NCBI GenBank assembly: GCA_902764915.1
Contig: CACWXY010000025.1
Coordinates: 1 to 46,745 of the forward strand
Reading direction: 5' to 3'
From: an uncultured Eubacteriales bacterium
GTDB taxonomy: Bacteria > Bacillota > Clostridia > Christensenellales > Aristaeellaceae
DNA length: 46,745 nucleotides
The notes below the pieces were generated by a model that was not told the origin of the DNA, did not search any database, and saw only the letters and a program-made list of their open reading frames with translations. A program made the position numbers and the translations under genes. Of the stretch, positions 23,917-32,887 are shown one piece after another (position 1 is the first letter of the stretch; each line of letters starts with the position of its first letter).

Positions 23917-26520
23917 TCAGAGATTCCGCGCCTTCTCGCGCAGCAGGAACAGCTGATTCATAGCATCCATAGGCGTCATGGCCATGACGTCCATGGCCTT
24001 GAGCGCTGCGATAATCTCTTCTTTCTGATATTCGAACATATCCACCTGCGCTGCCGGGCGTTTTTCGCCCTCGCCCAGAATGTTCTGTCCAATGGTATTC
24101 TGGTTGATGTCGCTGACTTCCAGCCGAGCCTGAATCTCATGAGCCCGCACCAGCACCTCATGCGGTACGCCCGCCAGCCCGGCTACATGAATACCGAATG
24201 ACTTGTCTGCGCCTCCGCGCACAATCTTGCGCAGGAAAATCACATCCTCCCCATGCTCGCGCACTGAGATGCAGTAGTTCTCCACGCCTTCCAGATGCCC
24301 TTCCAGCTCGGACAGCTCATGATAGTGTGTGGCAAAGAGCGTTTTGGCGCCGCACTTCTGCTTGTCCACCAGGTATTCCACAACAGCCCAGGCAATGGCA
24401 AGACCGTCAAACGTGGAAGTTCCGCGCCCGATCTCATCGAGAATAATCAGTGACCGGGGCGTGGCATTGCGCAGGATATACGCTGTCTCGCTCATCTCTA
24501 CCATAAAGGTGGACTGACCAGCGGCCAGATCATCCGATGCGCCTACACGGGTAAAGATGCGGTCTACCACGGGAATGCTCGCTTCCGCAGCTGGAACAAA
24601 GGAACCGATATGTGCCATCAGGGTAATCAGCGCCACCTGCCGCATATAGGTGGACTTTCCCGCCATATTCGGACCGGTAATGATCAGCATGCGCTGCGCA
24701 TCCATATCCATATGCGTATCATTGGGTACAAAGCCGTCACCCGCCAGGTTCTGTTCGACCACCGGATGGCGTCCTTCGGTTATGGAAAGAACCCCGTCAT
24801 CGGTCATCTTCGGGCGTACATAATGATTTCTCGCCGCTACGCGTGCCAGTGACAGCGTTGCGTCCAGCTGTTTCAGTCCCAGTGCGGTGCGCTGGATGCG
24901 CTCCATCTGCCGCAGAATTTCCTCCCGAATCCCGGAAAACAGCTGCAGTTCCAGACGTACGGACTGCTCCTGGGCGCCCATAATCTTCTGCTCCATTTCC
25001 TTGAGCTCAGGTGTCATAAAGCGCTCAGCATTGGTCAGTGTCTGTTTGCGGATATAATTCTCCGGCACCTGCCCCAGGAAGGACTTGGTTACCTCGATAT
25101 AATACCCAAATACTTTATTGTACTGCACTTTCAGATTGCGGATGCCGGTGCGCTCGCGTTCTTTGGCTTCCAGTGCAAAAATCCACTCCCGGCCATGCAG
25201 TGCGGCGTTGCGGTATTCATCCAGTGTGGGATCATAGCCTTCCCGGATAATCCCGCCTTCGGAAATGACCGCCGGCGGATCCGGATGAATCGCCCGCTCC
25301 AGAAGATCGCAGAGTTCATCCAGCGGGTCCAGTTTATCCAGGATTTCCGTCAGCCCTTCCGCCCGGGCGCCCTGCAGCATGTCACGAATCGCCGGTACAT
25401 GGGACAGCGACTGCTTGAGGCTCAGACAGTCCCGCGCGTTCAGCGACTGGTAGGACACCTTCGACAGAAGCCGCTCCATGTCGTACACCGACAGAAGCTC
25501 ATGCGCAATCCGCTCCCCCAGCACATGTTGGGAATACAGCTCCTCCACACAGTCCAGACGTTTTTCAATGCGCTGCAGGTCCGTAAGCGGCTGCTCCACC
25601 CAGGAGCGCAGCATCCGTGCTCCCATCGCCGTACTGGTCGCATCCAGAAGTCCCAGCAACGACCCCCGGCGGGCATGTGTGCGCATGCTCTCGGTCAGTT
25701 CCAGGTTCTGCCGCGTATGCGGGTCCAGCACCATCACGCCTTCCCCGGCATCCAGCTGCAGATGCGTAATATGGGAAAGCGCATTCTTCTGCGTCTCTGT
25801 AAGATAGCGCATCAGTGCACCGGAGGCGCATACAGCGCTTTCCCCCTCCATATCCAGTCCGAGCGGGCTCAGATCCCGGATGCCAAAGTGTGAAAGCAGC
25901 ACATCCCTCGCATTGGGGAAGGAAAACCAGCGCTCCGGCTGTGCTGATACCGGTACATCCAGTCCCGGACAGTGGCTGCGAAGAAGCGCGAGATCATTGG
26001 TAATCACTTCACTGGGGCTGATTCTTGCCACGGTCTCCCGAAGACGGTTGCTCTCAATGTCCACTTCCAGACAATAGAACTCACCGGTTGACACGTCACA
26101 GTAGGAAACCCCGCAGTGACTGCGATAGAAAGCAGCGCAGAGAAGATAGCTCTGTTTTTTCTCGTCCAGCATGCTCGGATCCGACAGCGTTCCGGCTGTG
26201 TATATGCGGATTACATCCCGCTCTACCAGTCCTTTGGCCAGTGCCGGATCCTCCATCTGCTCCCCAATGGCAACCTTATAGCCCTTGGCGACGAGCTTTT
26301 CCACATACGTCGTCACCGCATGGTGCGGAACGCCGCACATGGGCGCACGCTCGGGCAGACCGCAGTCCTTGCCAGTCAGCGTCAGTTCCAGTTCCCGGGA
26401 TGCTGTCAGCGCATCCTCAAAGAACATTTCATAGAAATCCCCTACACGGAAGAACAGAAGACAATCGCTGTACTTGTCCTTGAGTGCCTTGTACTGCTGC
26501 ATCATCGGTGACAGCGCCAT
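23917..26520 (-). CDS. mutS: DNA mismatch repair protein MutS
   Basis: An 867-residue mismatch recognition ATPase. The N-terminal GDFYEMFFEDA contains the Phe-x-Glu wedge that probes mismatches. The core, lever and clamp domains follow, then Walker A GPNMAGKSTYMRQVALI (about 615-631), DEIGRGTSTFDGLAIAWA and THYHEL. The length is typical. It is encoded between ylbF and mutL with short spacers (18 and 11 bases). Confidence 0.97.
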   Translation of the reverse strand: MALSPMMQQYKALKDKYSDCLLFFRVGDFYEMFFEDALTASRELELTLTGKDCGLPERAPMCGVPHHAVTTYVEKLVAKGYKVAIGEQMEDPALAKGLVERDVIRIYTAGTLSDPSMLDEKKQSYLLCAAFYRSHCGVSYCDVSTGEFYCLEVDIESNRLRETVARISPSEVITNDLALLRSHCPGLDVPVSAQPERWFSFPNARDVLLSHFGIRDLSPLGLDMEGESAVCASGALMRYLTETQKNALSHITHLQLDAGEGVMVLDPHTRQNLELTESMRTHARRGSLLGLLDATSTAMGARMLRSWVEQPLTDLQRIEKRLDCVEELYSQHVLGERIAHELLSVYDMERLLSKVSYQSLNARDCLSLKQSLSHVPAIRDMLQGARAEGLTEILDKLDPLDELCDLLERAIHPDPPAVISEGGIIREGYDPTLDEYRNAALHGREWIFALEAKERERTGIRNLKVQYNKVFGYYIEVTKSFLGQVPENYIRKQTLTNAERFMTPELKEMEQKIMGAQEQSVRLELQLFSGIREEILRQMERIQRTALGLKQLDATLSLARVAARNHYVRPKMTDDGVLSITEGRHPVVEQNLAGDGFVPNDTHMDMDAQRMLIITGPNMAGKSTYMRQVALITLMAHIGSFVPAAEASIPVVDRIFTRVGASDDLAAGQSTFMVEMSETAYILRNATPRSLIILDEIGRGTSTFDGLAIAWAVVEYLVDKQKCGAKTLFATHYHELSELEGHLEGVENYCISVREHGEDVIFLRKIVRGGADKSFGIHVAGLAGVPHEVLVRAHEIQARLEVSDINQNTIGQNILGEGEKRPAAQVDMFEYQKEEIIAALKAMDVMAMTPMDAMNQLFLLREKARNL

Positions 26521-26538
26521 GGTTGTTCTCTCCTTCTC

Positions 26539-26883
26539 CTACAGCCTGCATCCGCCACAGTGGGCACAGTCATGGCTGCAGGCTGTCCCATCATCGAGCG
26601 CCAGGATCATATTCATCATCTGCTGAATGTTTTCCATCATCTGATTCATGGCGTGCCGCTTTTCTTCCATCACGGCCACCTTATTCTCCCGGTACCACTC
26701 AGCCCGAAGCGCCTGGTACCGTGCAGAGCCTGGCGCTTTCTGCGCCTCGTCCTTCAGGCAGTCATACATGGTCCGGAGTTTTGCGTCATTCATGACCGCC
26801 TGCTCCGCATCACGCATTTCCTGGTACACCGCAGACGAACGAATCTGCAGCGCCAGAGACCGTGCCTGTTCATATACGCTCAT
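26539..26883 (-). CDS. YlbF/YmcA family protein
   Basis: A 114-residue helical protein of the YlbF/YmcA (Ric) family. Bacillus members form a complex that affects RNA processing by RNase Y and developmental phosphorelays. The long helical core (VYEQARSLALQIRSSAVYQEMRDAEQAVMND) matches the family, with coiled-coil character. The C-terminus ends in CSHDCAHCGGC, four cysteines that could bind an Fe-S cluster or zinc. The ATG overlaps the miaB stop by four bases. Confidence 0.82.
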   Translation of the reverse strand: MSVYEQARSLALQIRSSAVYQEMRDAEQAVMNDAKLRTMYDCLKDEAQKAPGSARYQALRAEWYRENKVAVMEEKRHAMNQMMENIQQMMNMILALDDGTACSHDCAHCGGCRL

Positions 26884-28280
26884 GTCTCCTCCTGTCTTGA
26901 CCCCAGAAGTGTATTGTTTTTGATCTCCTCGATCCGTACCTTGACAATCGTTCCAATATCCCGGCTGCTCCCCGGCAGCGTCACGGATACACCATGCGTT
27001 CCATGCCCGCTCACAAAGCGTTCACTGCGCTTGGAAAGTCCCTCCACCAGGACTTCCTCCTCAGTGCCGAGGAACCTCCGCATGGCTTCCCGCTGACGCA
27101 TTTCCTGCAGCGCAATCAATGCCTGGATCCGCACTTTGGCCGTCTCCGGCGCGATCTGGTCCGGGAATGAAGCCGCCTGTGTTCCTACCCTGGGGGAATA
27201 AATAAACGTAAAGGCGGAATCATATCCCACCCTGTCTACCAGAGACATGGTATCGGCAAAGTCTTCCTCGGTCTCTCCGGGGAAGGCGACAATCAGGTCC
27301 GTCGTCAGACCGATCCCGGGTACCGCTTCCCGCAGCCTCTGCACACGCTCCAGGTACTGTGCACGGGTATAATGCCGGTTCATACGCATAAGGATCCGGT
27401 CACTCCCCGACTGTACCGGCAGATGAAACTGCGGCAGCACATGCCGCGCCTGCGCCATGACCTCAATCAGACGGTCTGACAGATCCTTGGGATGACTGGT
27501 CATGAAGCGTATCCGCGGAATGCCCAGGGCATCCACGCGCTGCAGAAGCTCCGGAAATGACGCCTGCGTTCCCGCGCCATAACTGTTCACATTCTGGCCC
27601 AGAAGCATTACTTCCTGAACACCTGCAGCCTGCAGTTCCTCCGCTTCTCTGAGGATATCCTCCATCTTCCGTGAACGCTCGCGTCCGCGGACATACGGTA
27701 CAATACAGTAGGTGCAGAAGTTGTTGCAGCCCTGCATAATGGAGATATACGCTGCATCCCGTCTCGCCCGCCGCGCCGGAAGACCCTCTGCCACGGTGTT
27801 CCTGTCAGAAACCTCTACCACCACATGTTCCGCGTGCAGCGCTTTGAGGAACAGCTCTGGGAACCGATACAGGTTGGATGTGCCAAACGCCAGATCCACA
27901 AAGCCGTACTGGCGGATGATCCGCTCCGCCATACCCTTCTCCTGAACCATACAGCCGCACACCGCGATCATCATATCCGGTCGCTTTTTCTTCACTTCAT
28001 TCAGCCATGTAACATTGCCCAGTGCCCTGCGCTCCGCATTTTCACGGACACAGCATGTATTGAAGAGCACAAAATCCGCCTCTTCCCGCTTTTCAGCGGG
28101 TGTCAGGCCCATTTCTTCCAGCATGCCGGCAATCAGTTCACTGTCGTGCGCATTCATCTGACAGCCGTATGTCACAATATGATATGTTCTTGGGCGGTCC
28201 TCCCGGGAGGCAATCTCCTGCATCAGCTGTTTCTGCACCGCCATCTGCTCTTCTGAAAGGATCTCAGCTGTACCGCTCAT
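26880..28280 (-). CDS. miaB: tRNA-2-methylthio-N6-dimethylallyladenosine synthase
   Basis: A 466-residue radical-SAM methylthiotransferase acting on i6A37 of tRNA. The N-terminal UPF0004 domain has Cys residues in YGCQMN, NTCCVRENAE and AVCGCMVQ (auxiliary cluster). The radical-SAM motif is CNNFCTYCIVPYVRGRERSR, and a C-terminal TRAM domain is visible (VLVEGLSKRSERFVSGH). ATG 28280 is chosen because it has AGGAGG upstream and a family-like N-terminus; ATG 28313 in frame would overlap the preceding gene further. It overlaps the RNase G gene end by 17 bases. Confidence 0.95.
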   Translation of the reverse strand: MSGTAEILSEEQMAVQKQLMQEIASREDRPRTYHIVTYGCQMNAHDSELIAGMLEEMGLTPAEKREEADFVLFNTCCVRENAERRALGNVTWLNEVKKKRPDMMIAVCGCMVQEKGMAERIIRQYGFVDLAFGTSNLYRFPELFLKALHAEHVVVEVSDRNTVAEGLPARRARRDAAYISIMQGCNNFCTYCIVPYVRGRERSRKMEDILREAEELQAAGVQEVMLLGQNVNSYGAGTQASFPELLQRVDALGIPRIRFMTSHPKDLSDRLIEVMAQARHVLPQFHLPVQSGSDRILMRMNRHYTRAQYLERVQRLREAVPGIGLTTDLIVAFPGETEEDFADTMSLVDRVGYDSAFTFIYSPRVGTQAASFPDQIAPETAKVRIQALIALQEMRQREAMRRFLGTEEEVLVEGLSKRSERFVSGHGTHGVSVTLPGSSRDIGTIVKVRIEEIKNNTLLGSRQEET

Positions 28281-29424
28281 GCGCTGTCTCAGCCTCCTGT
28301 TCCATAGTATCATGCGCCTTTACGCTTTCCATAAGAGAGCGCCGCGTGCGCTTTCGCGTCATTTCAATCAGTCCCAGACGGGTAAAACCGTGAATCACAC
28401 ACTTGGCAGAATCCTTTGCCGTCGCGGCGCGAAGCGTTTCCAGAATTGTCTCCCGCTCCGCATCCGTCTGCAGATCAATCATGTCAATCACGATAATCCC
28501 GCCAAGTGCACGCAGCCGGATCTGTCGGGCAATCTCCTCGCACGCTTCCAGATCCGTATGCAGAAGCGCCGCTTCCGCATGATGCCGTTTTCCGGTGAAC
28601 TTGGCGGTATTGACGTCAATGACCGTCATTGCCTCGCAGGCGTCAAAAACGAGGTTTCCCCCGCTTTTGAGCCATACCCGGCGCTGCAGCGCTTTTCTCA
28701 TGGCAGTGTCATAGCCGCCGACTCTGATGGGATCATTTTCCACCACTACACGCTCCCAGGGGCCGGGATACGCATCCAGTACCGCGGCATCCGTGCCGAT
28801 AAGCCGATCAATCCCTCTCGGACTGTAATCACGGATCAGGGTTTCCAGTACACTGTGCCCGCTGCTGAGACTGCATGGCGCCGTCGCTGTGTGCGCAGCT
28901 TTTTCCATGCTCTGCCACACAGCACAGAGCGACTCTGCTTCCGCAGCAAGCGTTTCCGCCGGCGCTGTCTGCGCAGCGGTCCGCATGACAAGCCCGAACC
29001 GGCCCTGTGCGAGCGTTTCCCCCAGATGCTGCAGACGGGTCCTGTGTGAATCTGAGACAATCTTCTGGGAAACACCGATCATACGGCTCATGGGCATCAG
29101 AATCAGATAGGAACCGGAAATTGCCAGATCCCTTGTAAGGAAGGCGCCTTTCTCTCCATGTGCTTCCTTTCTGACCTGTACCAGAACACTCTGGCCCGGC
29201 TGCAGCTGTGCCGGGGGCAGGTTTCCTTCTCTGAGCGGAAGAAAGCCGTTCCGCTCCTGGCCGATATCCACAAAGGCTGCCTGCATTCCGCTGAGCACAC
29301 GCACGACCCTGCCGAGGATCACGCTTTCCTGACTGTCCTCCTCGGAAAAATAAAACTCTGCCAGTCGCCCGTCTTCCACCAAGGCGATCTCATGTCCGGA
29401 TGCGGACAGGCAAATTTCTCTCAC
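28264..29424 (-). CDS. rng: Ribonuclease E/G family protein
   Basis: A 386-residue RNase E/G catalytic protein for RNA processing. The S1-like RNA-binding region lies near 30-110 (ILGRVVRVLSGMQAAFVDIGQERNGFLP), and the 5'-sensor and DNase-like parts follow. The metal ligands sit in MTVIDVNTAKFTG and GGIIVIDMIDL. The end LGLIEMTRKRTRRSL matches the conserved close of the catalytic domain. It stops soon after that, without the zinc-link and small domain of E. coli RNase G (about 490 residues). This is a short form, perhaps normal for this lineage. The start overlaps the DUF2344 stop by four bases. Confidence 0.9.
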   Translation of the reverse strand: MREICLSASGHEIALVEDGRLAEFYFSEEDSQESVILGRVVRVLSGMQAAFVDIGQERNGFLPLREGNLPPAQLQPGQSVLVQVRKEAHGEKGAFLTRDLAISGSYLILMPMSRMIGVSQKIVSDSHRTRLQHLGETLAQGRFGLVMRTAAQTAPAETLAAEAESLCAVWQSMEKAAHTATAPCSLSSGHSVLETLIRDYSPRGIDRLIGTDAAVLDAYPGPWERVVVENDPIRVGGYDTAMRKALQRRVWLKSGGNLVFDACEAMTVIDVNTAKFTGKRHHAEAALLHTDLEACEEIARQIRLRALGGIIVIDMIDLQTDAERETILETLRAATAKDSAKCVIHGFTRLGLIEMTRKRTRRSLMESVKAHDTMEQEAETAHERYS

Positions 29425-30101
29425 AGTGTCTCCTCCAACGGTACCAGTTGTCCCCGTGCGTCTCTTGTGTACAGGTGGGTACGGATCAGTTCCATGCGCG
29501 GAAGGGCAGCCAGACCCAGTACCTCTTTCATAGCGTCCGTTATCATGCTCGGCTTGCAGGTTTTCCCCTCCTCCTGGGAGAGAATCATCTCTATGGTGCC
29601 GTCCGGCAGGATATCCGCTTTCTCAATCAGTTCCCGGAGATTGACATCCTTCATGCCGGACTTCGTCTTGCGCTGTCCGGGAATGATATCCCTGGCAAAA
29701 AAATCCGATACAGCCGGCAGAAGTGCCGTCTCGTCCTCCGCCCGGATCATTTTCATGCGCCATCCGGCAGCAGCAACGCGGGACATGAGCGGGGATGCGC
29801 CATCCGGCAGCCGTCCGCATCGAAGGATGCGCAGATCTTCCGGCAACGCTGCATTCATCTGTGTAAAGAACTGATCCAGTGTCCACTCTTCCCGCAGTTC
29901 CACCTCCATCAGTTCATGCGCCCCACTGGCTCCCACGCTCAGGGCAGAAGCAAACGACAGGAGAATATGCGGGTTATAACCTTTGGAGTACGAAACCGGC
30001 GTTCCGCTTCGCCGAAGAGCGCGCTGCATGGCACGCATCAGATCCAGATGCCCGATATGCCGGAGTCTGGCTCCTTTTTCAAACTCGGCCCACACCCGCA
30101 T
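29421..30101 (-). CDS. DUF2344 (TIGR03936) protein linked to radical SAM
   Basis: A 226-residue protein of the TIGR03936/DUF2344 family, found next to or fused with TIGR03960 radical-SAM proteins. The conserved start MRVWAEFEKGARLRHIGHL and RALRRSGTPVSYSKGYNPH are clear. Molecular function is unknown; the partnership suggests RNA or cofactor modification. The start at 30101 has GGGAGTG upstream and lies 23 bases inside the preceding gene, so the two are coupled. Confidence 0.88.
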   Translation of the reverse strand: MRVWAEFEKGARLRHIGHLDLMRAMQRALRRSGTPVSYSKGYNPHILLSFASALSVGASGAHELMEVELREEWTLDQFFTQMNAALPEDLRILRCGRLPDGASPLMSRVAAAGWRMKMIRAEDETALLPAVSDFFARDIIPGQRKTKSGMKDVNLRELIEKADILPDGTIEMILSQEEGKTCKPSMITDAMKEVLGLAALPRMELIRTHLYTRDARGQLVPLEETL

Positions 30102-31941
30102 AGTGGCACACTCCCTTCCACCGCTGGATCCCGCATCCATGACAGCCCTTGCGACAGTCCGGCGTCACCTCCGCGCACTGCGATTTTTCATACTCGCGCC
30201 ACAGGAATGCTTTCGTGACCCCGGCATCAATCATATCCCAGGGCAGAATCTCATTCCTGTCTCTGCGCCGGAAAGCGTAAAAACCGATGTCCAGTCCACA
30301 GTCCGCAAACGCCTGCACCCACTCATCGAACCGGAACTGTTCCGTCCACCCGTCCAGCATGCATCCCCGTGCATAGGCCCGCAGAAGTACCGCGCCAAGC
30401 CTTCTGTCCCCGCGTGCAAAGCATGCTTCCATCAGACTTGTGCCGGACTCGTGATAATTAAAGTTCACACCCTTGACCTTGCGCAGGCGTTCCTTCAGGT
30501 AGGCCTGTTTCTCCCGCAGCATTTCCTGTGTGTCCTGCGGCTCCCACTGGAAAGGCGTAAAGGGCTTGGGCACAAAACTGGACGCAGATACCGTCACGCG
30601 CAGGCCTTTGGCGCGTTTGTCCCTGGGGACCTCGAAATAGCAGCGGATGACTTTGGACGCCAGATCCACCATTCCGTCCAGGTCCGCTTCTGTTTCCGTA
30701 GGCAGGCCAATCATGAAATAGAGCTTGACACTGCTCCAGCCGCCCTCAAAGGCATCGGTAACCTTCTCAATCAGGTCTTCCTCGGTAACACCCTTGTTAA
30801 TGACATCGCGCAGGCGCTGCGTACCGGCTTCCGGCGCAAAGGTAAGGCTGGTCTTGCGCTCCTGCTGGGTTTCCTCCAGTGATTCCTTAAGTACAGAGTC
30901 AATGCGCAGAGAAGGCAGTGAAATGGAGACATGCTCTTCCTTAAAGCGCTTGAACAATTCCCGAATCAGTTCAGCCAGGCATGTATAATCCCCGCTGGAA
31001 AGACTGGACAGGGAAATGTCCTCATACCCGGTTGCCTTCTCCAGGCTGCCTGCCAGTTCCAGAAGGCGCGCAATCGAGCGCTCCCGGATCGGACGATACA
31101 GCATGCCGGCCTGGCAGAAGCGGCACCCTCGGGTGCACCCACGCATGATTTCCAGCATAATACGGTCATGCACGATCTCTGTGTAGGGCACAGGGATTTC
31201 CCTGGGATAGTACGTATCATTGAGATTTACGACCACTCGCTTGCGGATGGTCGCAGGCGCTTCCGGACAGTTGGGGGAAAATGAAGCGATCGTTCCGTCT
31301 TCGTGATACGTAACATCATAGAGTGCTGGGACATACACGCCTTCGATACCGGCCAGTGCCTTCAGACAGGCCATGCGGTCCGCTCCGGACTGTTTCCACT
31401 GAAGAATGGTCCGGCAGACCTCCAAGGTAGACTCTTCCCCGTCTCCGATCATATAAGCGTCAATAAAGTCCGCAAGCGGCTCCGGGTTAAAAGCGCAGGG
31501 GCCTCCCGCAACCACAATCGGCTCCTCCCGCGTGCGTTCACGGGCCATGAGATGCACACCGCCCAGATCCATCATGGCGAGTATATTGGTATAGCTCATC
31601 TCATACTGCAGGGTAAAGCCGATCATGTCGAACTCGCACAGTGCCCGCCGGCTTTCCATGGAAAACAGCGGAATCTCGTTTTCCCGCATCAGTTCCATCA
31701 TATCCGTCCACGGCATGAAAAACCGCTCGCATACCGCCCAGTCTTCCTGATTGACCAGCCCATAGAGTATTTTCATGCCCAGATGAGACATGCCGACTTC
31801 GTAGGTGTCCGGGAAACAGAAACCGTAATGCAGCGGTACGCTGTCCCACGCCTTTACCGTCGTGTTCATTTCTCCACCTGTATATCGCGGTGCTTTCTGC
31901 ACTTTTTCCAGGATCGCTTCGATCCGATTGGGGTCGATCAT
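30079..31941 (-). CDS. B12-binding-like radical SAM protein, TIGR03960 family
   Basis: A 620-residue radical-SAM enzyme of unknown substrate. An N-terminal cobalamin-binding-like domain (VPLHYGFCFPDTYEVGMSHLG; VVAGGPCAFNPEPLADFID) precedes the radical-SAM core with CTRGCRFCQAGMLYRPIRER (4Fe-4S site). The C-terminus carries a second cysteine cluster, CRKGCHGCG. Family members are strongly linked to DUF2344 and RNase G genes, as here. The ATG at 31941 is chosen because the sequence then begins MIDPNRIEAILEKV, as family members do. It opens an eight-gene operon that runs to miaA. Confidence 0.92.
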   Translation of the reverse strand: MIDPNRIEAILEKVQKAPRYTGGEMNTTVKAWDSVPLHYGFCFPDTYEVGMSHLGMKILYGLVNQEDWAVCERFFMPWTDMMELMRENEIPLFSMESRRALCEFDMIGFTLQYEMSYTNILAMMDLGGVHLMARERTREEPIVVAGGPCAFNPEPLADFIDAYMIGDGEESTLEVCRTILQWKQSGADRMACLKALAGIEGVYVPALYDVTYHEDGTIASFSPNCPEAPATIRKRVVVNLNDTYYPREIPVPYTEIVHDRIMLEIMRGCTRGCRFCQAGMLYRPIRERSIARLLELAGSLEKATGYEDISLSSLSSGDYTCLAELIRELFKRFKEEHVSISLPSLRIDSVLKESLEETQQERKTSLTFAPEAGTQRLRDVINKGVTEEDLIEKVTDAFEGGWSSVKLYFMIGLPTETEADLDGMVDLASKVIRCYFEVPRDKRAKGLRVTVSASSFVPKPFTPFQWEPQDTQEMLREKQAYLKERLRKVKGVNFNYHESGTSLMEACFARGDRRLGAVLLRAYARGCMLDGWTEQFRFDEWVQAFADCGLDIGFYAFRRRDRNEILPWDMIDAGVTKAFLWREYEKSQCAEVTPDCRKGCHGCGIQRWKGVCHYAGVGRV

Positions 31942-31964
31942 GGTACTGCCTTCTCCCTTCCTGG

Positions 31965-31985
31965 TGCCTTGGTACAACCAAGGCA
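31965..31985. promoter_or_regulatory. Inverted repeat at the operon transcription start
   Basis: TGCCTTGGT (31965-31973) and ACCAAGGCA (31977-31985) form a perfect 9-base repeat with a 3-base centre. It touches the last base of the -10 box and covers the expected transcription start of the radical-SAM-to-miaA operon, so it could be an operator or a 5'-end hairpin. A T-rich tail exists only on the plus strand, where no gene reads into it. Confidence 0.5.
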
Positions 31986-32013
31986 TTTTATCATCTGGGC
32001 ATGACAGGGTCAA
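31985..32013 (-). promoter_or_regulatory. Promoter of the radical SAM-rng-miaB-ylbF-mutSL-miaA operon
   Basis: On the minus strand TTGACC (32013-32008), a 17-base spacer with extended TGA, and TAAAAT (31990-31985). Confidence 0.75.
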
Positions 32014-32059
32014 CCGGAATACACAGACGTGAAAAGCGCTCTTCCATGTAGAAAGAGCG

Positions 32060-32887
32060 TTAGAGATGATCGCGGGCATAGGCAAAGAGATACTGCTGAT
32101 ATACTCCGTTGAAGGGAGCCAGCCGTTCCGCCGGATATCCCTTGGGATAGTAGACAGCCATTGCTTTTCGGATCCAGGTGTCCACAGGCAGCGCGTTCAG
32201 CCGGTGTAAGCCGAAAAGCATCACACACAGAGCGACCTTGGGTCCAACCCCATACAGCGTTTTCAGTCTTTCCAGAAGTGCTGCATCCGGCAGTGCCTGC
32301 ATCTGCAGAAGATCGACCCGGCCTTCCGCCACATCACGGGCTGTCCTGAGAATATAAGCCGAACGGTACCCCATCTTGCATGAGAGAAGCGCATCCTCAG
32401 ACAGGGCCGCAATCTGTGCAGGCGTAGGAAACGCATGGTAGACCTCACCGTACCTGTCTTCGCATGCGGTCCCATACCGATGGCAGAGTGTCTCAATAGA
32501 TTTACGTATCAGCGGAATACTCCGGTTCTGGGAGATCAGGAAGGAGACCAGCGTTTCCCAGACGTCCTGATGCAGAATGCGGATTCCCTTCTGCGCCTCA
32601 CATGCAGCGAACAGGTCCGGATCCGTTTTCGGATCAATCCGTTCCCGAATCCGGGCATAGTTCTCTCCCATGTCAAAGTATGACTTCCAGCGTTTCTCCC
32701 ACTGGGCCTGTGCACAGTCCACGGAAAAGCGGTTCTCGCCCGTCTTCCGTATCCGAAGAACATCTTCTCCGGCCAGCACCCGAAAAGCGCCGTCTGCGTG
32801 CTGCGTCATGCGAAAGCACTGCCCACTCTGTGCAATCCGCATAAGGTCCAGATCATCCGCAAAAGAAAAAGCAAAGGATTCACGCAT
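32060..32887 (-). CDS. ogg: 8-oxoguanine DNA glycosylase (OGG1 family)
   Basis: A 275-residue HhH-GPD glycosylase that excises 8-oxoguanine from DNA. Family signs are the N-terminal beta domain (FRVLAGEDVLRIRKTGENRFSV), WETLVSFLISQNRSIPLIRKSIE, CKMGYRSAYIL with the catalytic Lys, and the hairpin GVGPKVALCVMLFGLHRLNALPVDTWI with the catalytic Asp. It overlaps the M42 peptidase gene by 8 bases, so they share a transcript. Confidence 0.9.
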   Translation of the reverse strand: MRESFAFSFADDLDLMRIAQSGQCFRMTQHADGAFRVLAGEDVLRIRKTGENRFSVDCAQAQWEKRWKSYFDMGENYARIRERIDPKTDPDLFAACEAQKGIRILHQDVWETLVSFLISQNRSIPLIRKSIETLCHRYGTACEDRYGEVYHAFPTPAQIAALSEDALLSCKMGYRSAYILRTARDVAEGRVDLLQMQALPDAALLERLKTLYGVGPKVALCVMLFGLHRLNALPVDTWIRKAMAVYYPKGYPAERLAPFNGVYQQYLFAYARDHL

